Assembly: GCA_964354155.1 (NCBI GenBank)
Contig: CAYGYG010000013.1
Span: forward strand, 1-64,000
Length of the DNA stretch: 64,000 nt
From: CAYGYG01 sp964354155
Lineage (GTDB): Bacteria; Hydrothermota; Tepidihabitantia; SM23-42; CAYGYG01
Direction of reading: 5' to 3'
This document shows, piece by piece, positions 33,391 through 41,154 of the stretch (positions are counted from its first letter, which is position 1; every line of letters starts with the position of its first letter). The position numbers and the translations under genes were made by a program. The notes beneath the pieces are model-generated. The model did no database searches and was not told the DNA's origin. It saw only the letters and a program-made list of their open reading frames with translations.

Positions 33391-34149
33391 ATGCTTAATG
33401 CGAGGCCATGCGGCACTGCAATCATCGCCATACTGAGCCTGCTCGCAGCTCTGCCGGTTTGCGCGTCCGAAACCGCCTGCCTCGGCTTGTCGTTGACCAT
33501 GCTCTTGATCCTGCGAAATCGTCGACGCAAGGCCGTCCGACGGATTGTCGCGTCAGGGTTCTCCCGGCGCCTGGTGTGGAAGGCCGCCTACCGTTTCGGC
33601 CGCAACCTGAGCGCGATGCTCAAGAATCGTGTCCACGACTGTGTCTCGGAGAGAGAGGTCGTCATTCACGGCGAAGACCAGATTTCAGCCTTGGCCCAAG
33701 GCGGCGTGGCCGTCGGTTACCATTTCGGTCCCTGGGAGCTATTGCCCGGAATTTTGGCCCGGCGCGGCCTGCGGATGGGTGTCGTGACCAATTTCTACGC
33801 CGCCCGGCCGATTGATCAGTTCCTACGCCGGTTCCGCGCACGCGACCGGGTGGAGCTGTTCTATGCCAACGGGCCGGAGAACGAAGTCCGCCGGATGATC
33901 GAGTTCATAAGATCGGGCGGCACGGTCGGGGCGCTGATCGACGGCGATACGTTCGACCAGAAGTACCCGGTTCTCAAGCGTATCATCGATCGATTCGGGT
34001 TTCGTGTCGTCCCGGTTTTCGGCTATCTAAAACATGGGAAAATGCATGTGTTTGTCGGTCACCCGCTGACCGACGCTCTAAGGTATTCACCTGAGAATTA
34101 CTTCTGGTTCTATGCCAGTCATGAATCCATGCTCCAAGCCGAGTCGTAA
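33391..34149 (+). CDS. lysophospholipid acyltransferase family protein (LpxL/HtrB-like)
   Basis: A 252-residue protein of the lipid A biosynthesis acyltransferase type. The catalytic HX4E motif is HFGPWE (about residue 111), and the second block is GGTVGALIDGDTFDQ. An N-terminal hydrophobic helix (about 10-40) anchors it in the inner membrane. It is shorter than E. coli LpxL (about 300 residues). The substrate could be lipid A or another lipid. It is a stand-alone gene; no other lpx genes are near. Confidence 0.83.
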   Translation: MLNARPCGTAIIAILSLLAALPVCASETACLGLSLTMLLILRNRRRKAVRRIVASGFSRRLVWKAAYRFGRNLSAMLKNRVHDCVSEREVVIHGEDQISALAQGGVAVGYHFGPWELLPGILARRGLRMGVVTNFYAARPIDQFLRRFRARDRVELFYANGPENEVRRMIEFIRSGGTVGALIDGDTFDQKYPVLKRIIDRFGFRVVPVFGYLKHGKMHVFVGHPLTDALRYSPENYFWFYASHESMLQAES

Positions 34150-34247
34150 CTCCCGCTTCCATTTCCTTGTCGTAACGCCCGATAAAACATAAGTTCCGTA
34201 CTCATCTGGAATCCGACCTAAGGTGTTGTACTCATTGAGGTTGCCTG

Positions 34248-34275
34248 TTGACATTGAAGTCAGGTCAGTTATAAT
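34248..34275 (+). promoter_or_regulatory. perfect consensus promoter with no gene downstream
   Basis: TTGACA (34248-34253), 16 bp, TATAAT (34270-34275). The next gene starts 660 bp later and has its own promoter. Confidence 0.75.
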
Positions 34276-34500
34276 ACCAATCCCAGTTGTGTTAATATGA
34301 GTAATTCAGGTGAATACCTGATATCCATTATTCACCTGACGGATAGAATGTAATTTGAGAGCTTGTAGGGCTTTGTTCCATGCGTGGAGGCGTGGACTCG
34401 CTCTTAAGGTAAATGGGGGAATCCCCAGCAGGTCCGCGCAATAATCAAATACGTGCGTTCTTTGCCGCACTCGGTTCTTAGCGGTCTATCACCGGCACCG
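34276..34500 (+). ncRNA. candidate small RNA gene downstream of an orphan promoter
   Basis: Non-coding and free of the dispersed repeats that fill the rest of this 789-bp gap. It has a near-start hairpin TCAGGTGAATA...TATTCACCTGA (11 bp, 12-nt loop, 34307-34340), then AGAGC...GCTCT enclosing TCCA-TGCG-TGGA (34359-34406), then GGGG-AAT-CCCC (34417-34427). I recognise no known RNA family and see no T-tract terminator, so the end is arbitrary. The remainder of the gap (34500-34900) holds TCACTGTGATC/TCACTGTAATC units, the AGTAGAGAG word, the repeat shared with 131-170 and CTGAT units. Confidence 0.4.
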
Positions 34501-34843
34501 ATTGATGTTATCGCTGTGATCGGTTTTCTCGTCATCACTGTGATCAGCGGTTCTATCACTGTAATCGAACGCGCAGCGTGTGTAACCGAGGCGGGCGAAG
34601 CCTGCTGAAGCAGGGAACAGGATACAGGGCACAGCAATCAGGGAACCAGCATTGAGCGTACAGAGTAGCGAGTAGAGAGAAGCGACAGAAAACGCAATCC
34701 GTTTCGTCTATCGTCCTAGTGAGCGTAGCGAACGATCGTCCTTAGTCCGTCGCCCGTATCTCCCGATCTTCCGACCGCTGATACCCCGTCCACTGACCAT
34801 CTGATGTCCTGATCCGCTCACCTTCGGCGTTCATCACTGCCTG

Positions 34844-34871
34844 CCCCGTTAGACTGGAAGTCTAAACGGGG
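34844..34871 (+). repeat. 28-bp palindromic repeat, copy 4
   Basis: A perfect copy, followed by TAATCGACGGTGC. It sits 33 bp before the -35 box of the hicB promoter. Confidence 0.9.
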
Positions 34872-34904
34872 TAATCGACGGTGCCCTGCACCCAGAAGAT
34901 GGGC

Positions 34905-34932
34905 TTGACGTGGTCCTCTCAAGGAGTATAAT
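34905..34932 (+). promoter_or_regulatory. hicB promoter, leaderless
   Basis: TTGACG (34905-34910), 16 bp, TATAAT (34927-34932). The hicB ATG is 6 nt after the -10 box, and no Shine-Dalgarno is present. Confidence 0.7.
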
Positions 34933-34938
34933 GCAATC

Positions 34939-35166
34939 ATGAAGAGACGTAAGACGGAATACACCGTGATCATGCATCCGGCCGAAGAGGGCGGTTACTG
35001 GGTCGAAGTGCCGGCGCTCCCCGGATGTTATTCGCAGGGGGAGAGCGTAGAAGAGGCCCTTGAAGGCATCAAAGAAGCCATTGAGGTGCACCTGATTGCC
35101 CTGAGAAAACAGGGCAGGAAGGCACCCAAGGACCAGACCCTCGTGCTCAGTCACGTGGAAGTCTAG
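34939..35166 (+). CDS. hicB: HicB family antitoxin
   Basis: A 75-residue HicB-fold protein: YTVIMHPAEEGGYWVEVPAL then PGCYSQGESVEEALEGIKEA, the partial RNase-H-like fold that binds and blocks HicA. There is no clear DNA-binding extension, so autoregulation may be weak or through the complex. hicA follows 33 bp downstream. The transcript is probably leaderless. Confidence 0.9.
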   Translation: MKRRKTEYTVIMHPAEEGGYWVEVPALPGCYSQGESVEEALEGIKEAIEVHLIALRKQGRKAPKDQTLVLSHVEV

Positions 35167-35199
35167 GGCCTACTTCCTCCATTGCTTTCCATCTCTTGA

Positions 35200-35421
35200 A
35201 TGGGCAAACAACTCAGAGGACTCAAAGCCAGAGAAGCGATCATAGCTTTCGTGCGGGCTGGCGGAGTTCGGAAACTTGGCAAGGGCAGTCACGTCAACAT
35301 TAAGATGCCCAACGGCATGATTATGACAATTCCGGGGAAAGGCGAACTCAAGATCGGCTTGCTGAAAAACGCGATTCATAAAGCAGGTCTGACCGAAGAG
35401 CAATTCGCTCGCCTGCTCTAG
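35200..35421 (+). CDS. hicA: HicA family toxin (mRNA interferase)
   Basis: A 73-residue double-stranded-RNA-binding-fold toxin. The catalytic histidine lies in GKGSHVNIK, and the C-terminal segment is IGLLKNAIHKAGLTEEQF. HicA cleaves mRNA independently of ribosomes and is neutralised by HicB. The order hicB-hicA is the reverse of the classical one but common. Intact, unlike the second hicA at 42663. Confidence 0.9.
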   Translation: MGKQLRGLKAREAIIAFVRAGGVRKLGKGSHVNIKMPNGMIMTIPGKGELKIGLLKNAIHKAGLTEEQFARLL

Positions 35422-35553
35422 CGGTCACCCGATCTTCCGACCGCTTATACCCCTCCCACTGATTCGCTGATCTTCTGATCTACTTGTTTTCTTTTCACCC
35501 TTTACGTTTTCCCCTTCACCTTTAACCATTCACTGACATAATAGGAGGCCTTA

Positions 35554-37224
35554 ATGCGTCTTTCACTTCTCTTCTTTCTTGTGCTTGCCGTGTCGGCTAC
35601 AGCCGACTTCAACCGTACATCGGAAGTCATCGACGTGCCCACCGGACATACGCTGGGGTTGGGGCAGCTAAGAGCCGGCGCCGTCGGCGGCCTGGCCCTG
35701 AGTCTGTCTGAAGACACCCATGATGCGGACATCGACTTTGCCGGGGCTATCGGCCTGGGTAAGGGCTTCGAAATCTCGACCTCCATCTTCAGTCTTGATA
35801 ATGTTGTCGTACTGGGGATGTCCAAGCAGATCCTGGCCCGCAAGAACACCTGGCTTGCCGTCGGCGTGCACGACCTGAGCTATTCGTGGAGCGTTTCGTC
35901 GGTCGGCGGCGGGGCTGACCAGGAGGGCTGGGACGATGATGTTCAGTACGAGTACGGCGAGTCGATCAAGCCGGCCGAAGCTTTTTCATTGTTCTTGACC
36001 GGGACTAAGAGCTTTAATACCGGCGGCGATCTTACCCTTGGTTTGGGCCGGGGACGGTTTGTCGGCTACGGACCCAACAGCAAGTACTTCAACACCGAGT
36101 TTTACACCGACGACAAGAGCGACTGGGCAATCGGCCTGTTCATCGGGTACAAACTTCCGATCACCAGGTCGCTTGATCTGCTCTTTGATCTCGACGGCAG
36201 GGATGCGAATCTCGGCCTTTGCCTGCACACGAAGCGTTTCGAAGTGGCGGTCGCGGGAGTGAAACTCGAACAATTGTGGGCTGACGGCTTAAGTTCGTGG
36301 GTCTCGGCTGGTCTGTTCTACAAGACGGGTCTTGTCCCGGAAAAACCAAAGGACGGGATCATCGCCGGCACGGTCACCGACCGCGAAACCGGCAAACCGG
36401 TTGCGGCCGTGGTCGCCATCGAAAATTCTGGGATACCCGGCAGCGGCACCGACCCTTTGACCGGATACTACACCTTTGAAGGTTTGCCGCCGGCAACCTA
36501 TAATCTTGTCGGCACGGCACAAGGCTACGAGAGTTCGACCCGAATGGTGGTGGTCAAGGCCGGCCAACTGACCCGGGTCGATTTTTCGCTGGTCCGGGCC
36601 AAACCCATCGCCGGCCAGCTTACCGGGAGTGTCCTGGACAGGAAGACCAGTGCACCGTTGATTGCCGAACTGAGTCTTTTTGCGGTAGCCACAGGTGTCG
36701 TGGCCGGTCAACCGGTTGGGCAGACCAAGTCGGCTCAGACCGGAGCCTATGCATTTGCCGACGTCCCGGCCGGCAACTACCAATTGCGCGCCGAGGCGAT
36801 GGACTACGCTGACCAGGTCATCAATTTGACGATTTCTGCCGGTGCCCGGACCACCCAGGATATCCATATGTTAAAGGTGGGCATGGTCATCACTTTGCAG
36901 GGAATAAAGTTTGACTTTAACAAAGCGACGATAAAGCCTGAATCTGCGCCTGTTCTTGATGAAGCTGCTGCCATGCTCGAGAACAATCCGGACATCAAAG
37001 TCGAGATCCAGGGGCACACCGACAACGTCGGCAGTCGGACTTACAATCTGCGGCTATCGCAAGCGCGAGCCCAGGCGGTCGTCGACTATCTTGTGGCCAA
37101 GCAGGGGATTAGTACCGCGCGGCTCTCGGCCCGGGGCTATGGTTTTTCGATGCCCGTCGCCAGCAACGCGACGGTAGACGGCCGCGCCCAAAACCGCCGA
37201 GTCGAATTCGTAATCGTGAAATAG
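35554..37224 (+). CDS. OmpA-family outer-membrane protein with two carboxypeptidase-regulatory-like domains
   Basis: A 556-residue protein. A signal peptide (1-17, ending SATA) is followed by a beta-barrel-like region of about 240 residues (alternating strands, RTSEVIDVPTGHTLGLGQLR onward). Two transthyretin-like carboxypeptidase-regulatory domains follow (about 268-350 and 352-445), then a C-terminal OmpA peptidoglycan-binding domain (about 450-556: IKFDFNKATIKPES, IQGHTDNVGS, NLRLSQARAQAV, NRRVEFVI). It should link the outer membrane to the cell wall. The ATG has a TAGGAGG site. Confidence 0.92.
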   Translation: MRLSLLFFLVLAVSATADFNRTSEVIDVPTGHTLGLGQLRAGAVGGLALSLSEDTHDADIDFAGAIGLGKGFEISTSIFSLDNVVVLGMSKQILARKNTWLAVGVHDLSYSWSVSSVGGGADQEGWDDDVQYEYGESIKPAEAFSLFLTGTKSFNTGGDLTLGLGRGRFVGYGPNSKYFNTEFYTDDKSDWAIGLFIGYKLPITRSLDLLFDLDGRDANLGLCLHTKRFEVAVAGVKLEQLWADGLSSWVSAGLFYKTGLVPEKPKDGIIAGTVTDRETGKPVAAVVAIENSGIPGSGTDPLTGYYTFEGLPPATYNLVGTAQGYESSTRMVVVKAGQLTRVDFSLVRAKPIAGQLTGSVLDRKTSAPLIAELSLFAVATGVVAGQPVGQTKSAQTGAYAFADVPAGNYQLRAEAMDYADQVINLTISAGARTTQDIHMLKVGMVITLQGIKFDFNKATIKPESAPVLDEAAAMLENNPDIKVEIQGHTDNVGSRTYNLRLSQARAQAVVDYLVAKQGISTARLSARGYGFSMPVASNATVDGRAQNRRVEFVIVK

Positions 37225-37282
37225 AAAATGATCCCGGATGCACGATGCAGGATACTCGATAGCCAAGGTAAGGAGATCAGCA

Positions 37283-37663
37283 ATGACACGATACACTGAC
37301 CTGGAAATCTACAAACTAGGACACAATCTGGCCGTTGAAGTCCACAAGATGACCCTAGCGGATTTGCCAAAGTTCGAGATGTTCGAGGAGGGCGGTCAGG
37401 TCAGGCGTTCCTCAAAGTCCATCGTCAGCAACATCGTTGAGGGCTATGGCCGGCGGCGCTACAAGCAGGAGTTCATTCAGTTTCTCACCTATGCAATGGC
37501 TTCGTGTGATGAAACGAAAGAGCACCTGCAGTTGCTATGGGATACGGATTCACTCAAGGACAGAACGCGATTTGTGCACTTTTCTGAGGGGTATGAGAAG
37601 CTGGGCGCCAAACTCAACAGTTTCATAGCTTCCGTCATAAAAGGCCATCTCTCACCTAGGTAG
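37283..37663 (+). CDS. four-helix-bundle protein (23S rRNA intervening-sequence family), second copy
   Basis: A 126-residue family member: YTDLEIYKLGHNLAVEVHKM, then QVRRSSKSIVSNIVEGYGRR, then FLTYAMASCDETKEHL. I chose ATG 37283 with an AAGGAG site rather than the longer open frame from 37238. The role is unknown. It sits between the OmpA gene and a low-complexity tract. Confidence 0.85.
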   Translation: MTRYTDLEIYKLGHNLAVEVHKMTLADLPKFEMFEEGGQVRRSSKSIVSNIVEGYGRRRYKQEFIQFLTYAMASCDETKEHLQLLWDTDSLKDRTRFVHFSEGYEKLGAKLNSFIASVIKGHLSPR

Positions 37664-37674
37664 CGCTTCTTGTA

Positions 37675-37885
37675 GCTTCTCCTGTGTCCATCCTGTATCT
37701 TGTGTCGTTCATCTTGTTTCATGCCTTGCATATCGTGTATCGAGTATCCTGGATCTTATCTCGTGTCATTCTCGTCGTTCCTGCTTCGCATCATGTATCC
37801 TGGATCCCATGCCGTTCTCTTTTATCGTGTATCCTGTATCGAGTATCATTCTTTTCCATCGTGTATCATGTATCGTGGATCAGGC
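37675..37885. repeat. low-complexity 'GTATCCTG / TCGTGTATC' tract
   Basis: About 210 bp of imperfect, roughly 10-bp units (TCCTGTATC, CGTGTATC, GAGTATC, TGGATC) on one strand, C/T-rich and open in several frames by chance. I reject coding here. It ends just before the promoter at 37899. Confidence 0.7.
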
Positions 37886-37898
37886 CTTAAACCCGTTG

Positions 37899-37926
37899 TT
37901 GACAATTCTCGCCCTATGGATACACT
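37899..37926 (+). promoter_or_regulatory. promoter for the PAS/receiver-like gene
   Basis: TTGACA (37899-37904), 16 bp, TACACT (37921-37926), 36 nt before the ATG at 37962. Confidence 0.55.
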
Positions 37927-37961
37927 TCATGTAGGAGATGACCTAATAACCTGTTCTTCAC

Positions 37962-39047
37962 ATGCGATCTAAAATCCTTCTAATCAATCCGGACGAAGCG
38001 GAGATTTCTCAGCTCCAGCATCTGCTGGAGACTGAGGGTCATAAGGTCAAGAAAGTCTACTCGGGCGAGGCGGCTCGCCGCGTCTGCGAGGACGATACTT
38101 ACGACCTGGTTCTTGTCTCCAGCACCCTGAAGGACACCAATGTCGGCGAGCTTATCCACAAACTGCGCCAGCCCTGTCCCGAGACCGAGTTTATCATCAT
38201 TACGAACCTGGCCCAATTCCAGAATCTGTCCGGCGTGAGCCACTATGATGTCGCCGGCTATCTCATTCCGCCGATCACCGAGGACAAGGTGCGGGAGGTT
38301 TCCCAGCGGGCGATCCGTCAGCACGAACTGCTCCGGGAGAACCGGCGTCTGATCGACGCCATCACCCAGGCCAAGAAGGAGTGGGAGGCGACGGTCGACG
38401 CCATCGAAGACCCGATCTTCATCGTCGATGCCGACCACAAAATCGTCCGCGCCAACCTCGCGCTGTTCCGGATGCTCAACAAGGGCGTTTCCCAGGTCAT
38501 CGGCCAGAAGTGCAGTATCCTGCTCCACATGTCCGATGCCGCGCCGTCGGATTGTGTCATGGAAACGGTCAAGCGCGAGGCCGGCCCGATCACGTCCGAC
38601 CTTACCTGCCGGGGTTTGGGCGACGGCAAGTACATCTGCGCCGCCTACCCGCAGATATTCGTCGGGGGATTCGGCACGGTTCATGTCCTGCGTGATGCCC
38701 GGAAAGTCATCGGTGACGACCGCTACCGCCAGACCTTCGAGAAGAACCCGGTGCCGTCCCTGCTTCTCGAATACGACACCAGAAAGATTATCGACGCAAA
38801 TGCCAAAGCCCGCAACCTGCTCGGCTACAAGAAGGACGAGCTGATCAACGTAGCGTTTGACCATTTTCTGACCAGTGAGGACCGGGACAGCATCATCATG
38901 GCCATGCCCAAGAATTTCAACGGCATGATTCACGAGGTGAAAGCCCAGGTCCTCAACCGCGAGAATCTCAAGCTCCAGGTCCGGCTCAGCTTCGGTATTG
39001 TTGAATTCGACAAGAAGATGGTCCTTCAAGTCGTCATCATCCCGTAG
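37962..39047 (+). CDS. pseudo-receiver plus two PAS domains
   Basis: A 361-residue cytosolic sensor-like protein. Residues 1-120 have a receiver fold (KILLINPDEAEISQLQHLLE), but where the phospho-accepting Asp should be the strand reads YDLVLVSST, and the usual Lys-Pro near the end is IPP, so phosphorylation is unlikely. PAS 1 spans about 140-240 (AIEDPIFIVDADHKIVRANL) and PAS 2 about 248-361 (NPVPSLLLEYDTRKIIDANA). There is no output domain, kinase or DNA-binding segment; it may dock to another signalling protein. Confidence 0.85.
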   Translation: MRSKILLINPDEAEISQLQHLLETEGHKVKKVYSGEAARRVCEDDTYDLVLVSSTLKDTNVGELIHKLRQPCPETEFIIITNLAQFQNLSGVSHYDVAGYLIPPITEDKVREVSQRAIRQHELLRENRRLIDAITQAKKEWEATVDAIEDPIFIVDADHKIVRANLALFRMLNKGVSQVIGQKCSILLHMSDAAPSDCVMETVKREAGPITSDLTCRGLGDGKYICAAYPQIFVGGFGTVHVLRDARKVIGDDRYRQTFEKNPVPSLLLEYDTRKIIDANAKARNLLGYKKDELINVAFDHFLTSEDRDSIIMAMPKNFNGMIHEVKAQVLNRENLKLQVRLSFGIVEFDKKMVLQVVIIP

Positions 39048-39287
39048 GTTCCTCTTTTTTCTTCACCTTTTTCTGCGCCTGGCGCTTTGTCAAATCCGCA
39101 ATCCAAAATCTTAACGGTGCTTTATCGCTGTAATCGTGTGTTCTTATCACTGTAATCTACGCGTAGCGACGCGGAGCGTGGCAATCCCATTCTCTGTGTG
39201 CATCCTTATTCTCTCTACTTGCTACTCGCTACTTATTACAGCATCCGTTTGCATCCGCTCCCATCCGTTTGAATCTTTGACTTTCTA
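39048..39287. repeat. intergenic repeat mosaic
   Basis: 240 bp without a gene: two TCACTGTAATC/TCGCTGTAATC units (near 39124 and 39148), the CTCTCTACTTGCTACTCGCT word, and a CATCCG tract (CAGCATCCGTTTGCATCCGC). The same order of words recurs at 41560-41665. Confidence 0.55.
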
Positions 39288-39494
39288 ATGATGAAACGCC
39301 TCTGGTGTAATAAATTCCGCTCACGCCGCGATGCCGACCGCTTTGATCAGGTCTACTACGAGCGGATGACGTCAAAGCAGCGGCTGGAGATTGTGCAGAT
39401 GTTGAGGGATTCAGTCTTCATGCTGCCTGATATATCCAGACATGAAAACCGAAAAAGACTACGAAGAACTATTAAGGTTGTTCAACAAGCATAA
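39288..39494 (+). CDS. small protein preceding a nucleotidyltransferase, possible antitoxin
   Basis: A 68-residue basic helical protein (SRRDADRFDQVYYERMTSKQ, then RLEIVQMLRDSVFM). It is not recognised by name, but its 53-nt overlap with the following nucleotidyltransferase-like gene and the coding-like sequence support it as real. The pair has the size and spacing of a toxin-antitoxin module. ATG 39288 or 39291. Confidence 0.6.
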   Translation: MMKRLWCNKFRSRRDADRFDQVYYERMTSKQRLEIVQMLRDSVFMLPDISRHENRKRLRRTIKVVQQA

Positions 39495-39909
39495 GGTCAA
39501 GTACTGCATCGTCGGAGCCTACGCGGTTGCCTACTATGCCCGGCCGAGATATACGAAGGACCTCGATATTTTCATTGATCCGGTGTGGGACAACGCGGCA
39601 CGGCTCGTGAAAGCGTTGGAAGAGTTCGGATTCAAGGGTTTGAACCTACGGCCGGAAGACTTCATGGTCAAGGGAAGCGTGGTTCAGCTTGGTTATGAAC
39701 CGGTTAGGGTTGATATTGTAAGCTCGATCAGCGGCTGTTCTTTCGGCACGGTCTGGAAGAGCCGGGAGGTTGGCCGATACGGGAAAGAAAAGGTCTTCTT
39801 CATCGGTCTGGCCCAGTTGATCAAGAACAAACGCGCCGCGCAGCGCGCGCAGGACAAGGCGGACCTTGAGCTTCTCGCCAAAGTGCGTGCCCGGCGGCGA
39901 CCCCGTTAG
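39442..39909 (+). CDS. nucleotidyltransferase-fold protein (DUF6036/AbiEii-like)
   Basis: A 155-residue protein with the minimal nucleotidyltransferase core: YCIVGAYAVAYYARPRYTKD then LDIFID (the D-x-D of the metal site). Such proteins act as toxins that modify tRNA in several toxin-antitoxin types, or have unknown roles. It overlaps the small upstream gene. The last three residues and the stop (CGA CCC CGT TAG) come from the 28-bp palindrome starting at 39901, so the original C-terminus has probably been replaced. Confidence 0.8.
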   Translation: MKTEKDYEELLRLFNKHKVKYCIVGAYAVAYYARPRYTKDLDIFIDPVWDNAARLVKALEEFGFKGLNLRPEDFMVKGSVVQLGYEPVRVDIVSSISGCSFGTVWKSREVGRYGKEKVFFIGLAQLIKNKRAAQRAQDKADLELLAKVRARRRPR

Positions 39910-39928
39910 ACTGGAAGTCTAAACGGGG
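39901..39928 (+). repeat. 28-bp palindromic repeat, copy 5 (supplies a stop codon)
   Basis: A perfect copy beginning inside the nucleotidyltransferase reading frame. The frame reads CCC-CGT-TAG into it and stops. Confidence 0.9.
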
Positions 39929-40002
39929 TAATCGACGGTGCTCCGCACCGAACGATACTAACGCTCATCGCTGTCCCGTACGGGACGATCTCGTCAACGC
40001 TG

Positions 40003-40030
40003 TTGATTTTCGTATGATTTGATGTATAAT
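40003..40030 (+). promoter_or_regulatory. promoter of a Phd/RelE-like module
   Basis: TTGATT (40003-40008), 16 bp, TATAAT (40025-40030). The ATG at 40049 has its own GGAGG 4 nt earlier. Confidence 0.6.
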
Positions 40031-40048
40031 CTACGCAATGGAGGCCTC

Positions 40049-40258
40049 ATGCGTACCACATTACGCAGTGTAACAATAAAAGGCGACAAGCCACTAGTTG
40101 TCATTTCTGCCGAGCAATACGAGAGGATGATGGAAACGATCGAACTACTTTCTATCAACCCTGATTTGGCAGATGACCTAAAGGCAGAAAGAAGAAGAAT
40201 GGACAAGGGTGAGTATATCACCCTTAGTGATTATAAGAAGAAATACCGCCGACACTGA
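40049..40258 (+). CDS. antitoxin, Phd/YefM-like
   Basis: A 69-residue protein: a short beta N-terminus (RTTLRSVTIKGDKPLVVISA) followed by EQYERMMETIELL, the Phd/YefM-type DNA-binding fold, and an acidic to basic C-terminal tail that would wrap the toxin. The stop overlaps the toxin start (TGATG). I start at ATG 40049 because of the GGAGG site; the upstream ATG at 40019 is before the -10 box. Confidence 0.82.
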   Translation: MRTTLRSVTIKGDKPLVVISAEQYERMMETIELLSINPDLADDLKAERRRMDKGEYITLSDYKKKYRRH

Positions 40259-40527
40259 TGTATCAGGTTCGTTTATCGCACTCCGCTGAGAGGTTCTTGG
40301 ATCATATGCACCGATCAAACCGTAGCCTATTCGGCAGACTCATGCAATCCTTGGATAAGGTATCAAAAGATCCCTTTAGCGGGAAGGCGTTAATGGGGAA
40401 TCTAAAGGGCCACTATTCGTACCGGGTCGGTGATTACCGAATACTGCTGGAAATCGATAAGGCGAAGCACATCGTCTATGTCGAGAAGATTGAACACCGC
40501 AGTGCTGTTTACCAGAGGCACTCTTAG
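40258..40527 (+). CDS. RelE/ParE superfamily toxin
   Basis: An 89-residue toxin: YQVRLSHSAERFLDHMHRSN, then LKGHYSYRVGDYRILLEIDK and VYVEKIEHRSAVYQ, the classical RelE end (R..Y..). The likely role is ribosome-dependent mRNA cleavage or gyrase inhibition; the sequence fits RelE/YoeB-type best. It is translationally coupled to the antitoxin. Confidence 0.88.
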   Translation: MYQVRLSHSAERFLDHMHRSNRSLFGRLMQSLDKVSKDPFSGKALMGNLKGHYSYRVGDYRILLEIDKAKHIVYVEKIEHRSAVYQRHS

Positions 40528-40811
40528 CGGTCTAAGGTTCTAACGCTTTTAATGTGCTCAACGCTCCTATCACTGTAATCGTGTTTTCTTATCACCGTAA
40601 TCGACGATGCTTCATCGCTGTAATCGATGTGCCTCCGGCACAAACGTTCTAACGATATTAACGTTATAACCCTCTTCATCACTGTAATCAGCCTTTCTCA
40701 TCGCTGTAATCGATTCCGCTTCAGCGGAAACCAAATAAACTTGATAAACCAGATAAACCAAGAGAACGTTCCTAACGCTATTAACGATATTAACGGCAGA
40801 TGCTTCATCGT
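40528..40811. repeat. intergenic repeat mosaic with TTCCGCT hairpin element, copy 1
   Basis: 284 bp without a gene: four TCACTGTAATC/TCGCTGTAATC-type units (40567-40710), CTAACG-rich words, and at 40714-40729 the palindrome TTCCGCTTCAGCGGAA followed by an A-rich tail (ACCAAATAAACTTGATAAACC). That palindrome-plus-tail block recurs at 42298, 44449 and 45855. Confidence 0.65.
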
Positions 40812-41153
40812 ATGAAAATCATCAGTGCGCCAACCAACAAAAGTATCATTCTCGCCGAGTACAATCGTTTCTTCAAGACGATGATCAAGGCGGTTGTGGA
40901 CATTGACAAGGAAGTGATGGCGCTCGATGCCGAACTGCACGCCGATCTGGAAGCTGTTCTCGTCGGCGAGGGAAGTCGGCAGGAAAACTTATGGGGCATA
41001 AACCTGTACCTGGGGAAACCGCGGGAAGAGTGGATCGAGTACACGGCGCTCGTCAACATCCGGCCCTCGATGGACAACCGGGGCATGGAAGTCGAGAACC
41101 CCGATATTCGCAAGCGGTTGCAGGAAGTCGTGGGCAAGCTGATCACGGAATGA
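40812..41153 (+). CDS. DUF5674 family protein
   Basis: A 113-residue protein with the DUF5674 signature: MVKAVVDI-like MIKAVVDIDKEVMALDAELH, then QENLWGINLY and NIRPSMDNRG...IRKRLQEVV. No function is known for the family. ATG 40812 is preferred to 40800. The following gene starts 2 nt after its stop, so the two form a pair. Confidence 0.8.
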   Translation: MKIISAPTNKSIILAEYNRFFKTMIKAVVDIDKEVMALDAELHADLEAVLVGEGSRQENLWGINLYLGKPREEWIEYTALVNIRPSMDNRGMEVENPDIRKRLQEVVGKLITE

Positions 41154-41154
41154 T

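Noticed and set aside
37684..37972. Two overlapping open frames as small membrane proteins
   Set aside because: Their hydrophobic look (LYLVSFILFHALH and similar) comes from the T/C-rich GTATCCTG repeat tract; no ribosome site, and both frames are equally open.
40627..40815. Open frame of 62 codons in the repeat mosaic
   Set aside because: It is a translation of the CTAACG and hairpin/A-rich repeat words (…NQINLINQINQEN…); the same words are non-coding elsewhere.
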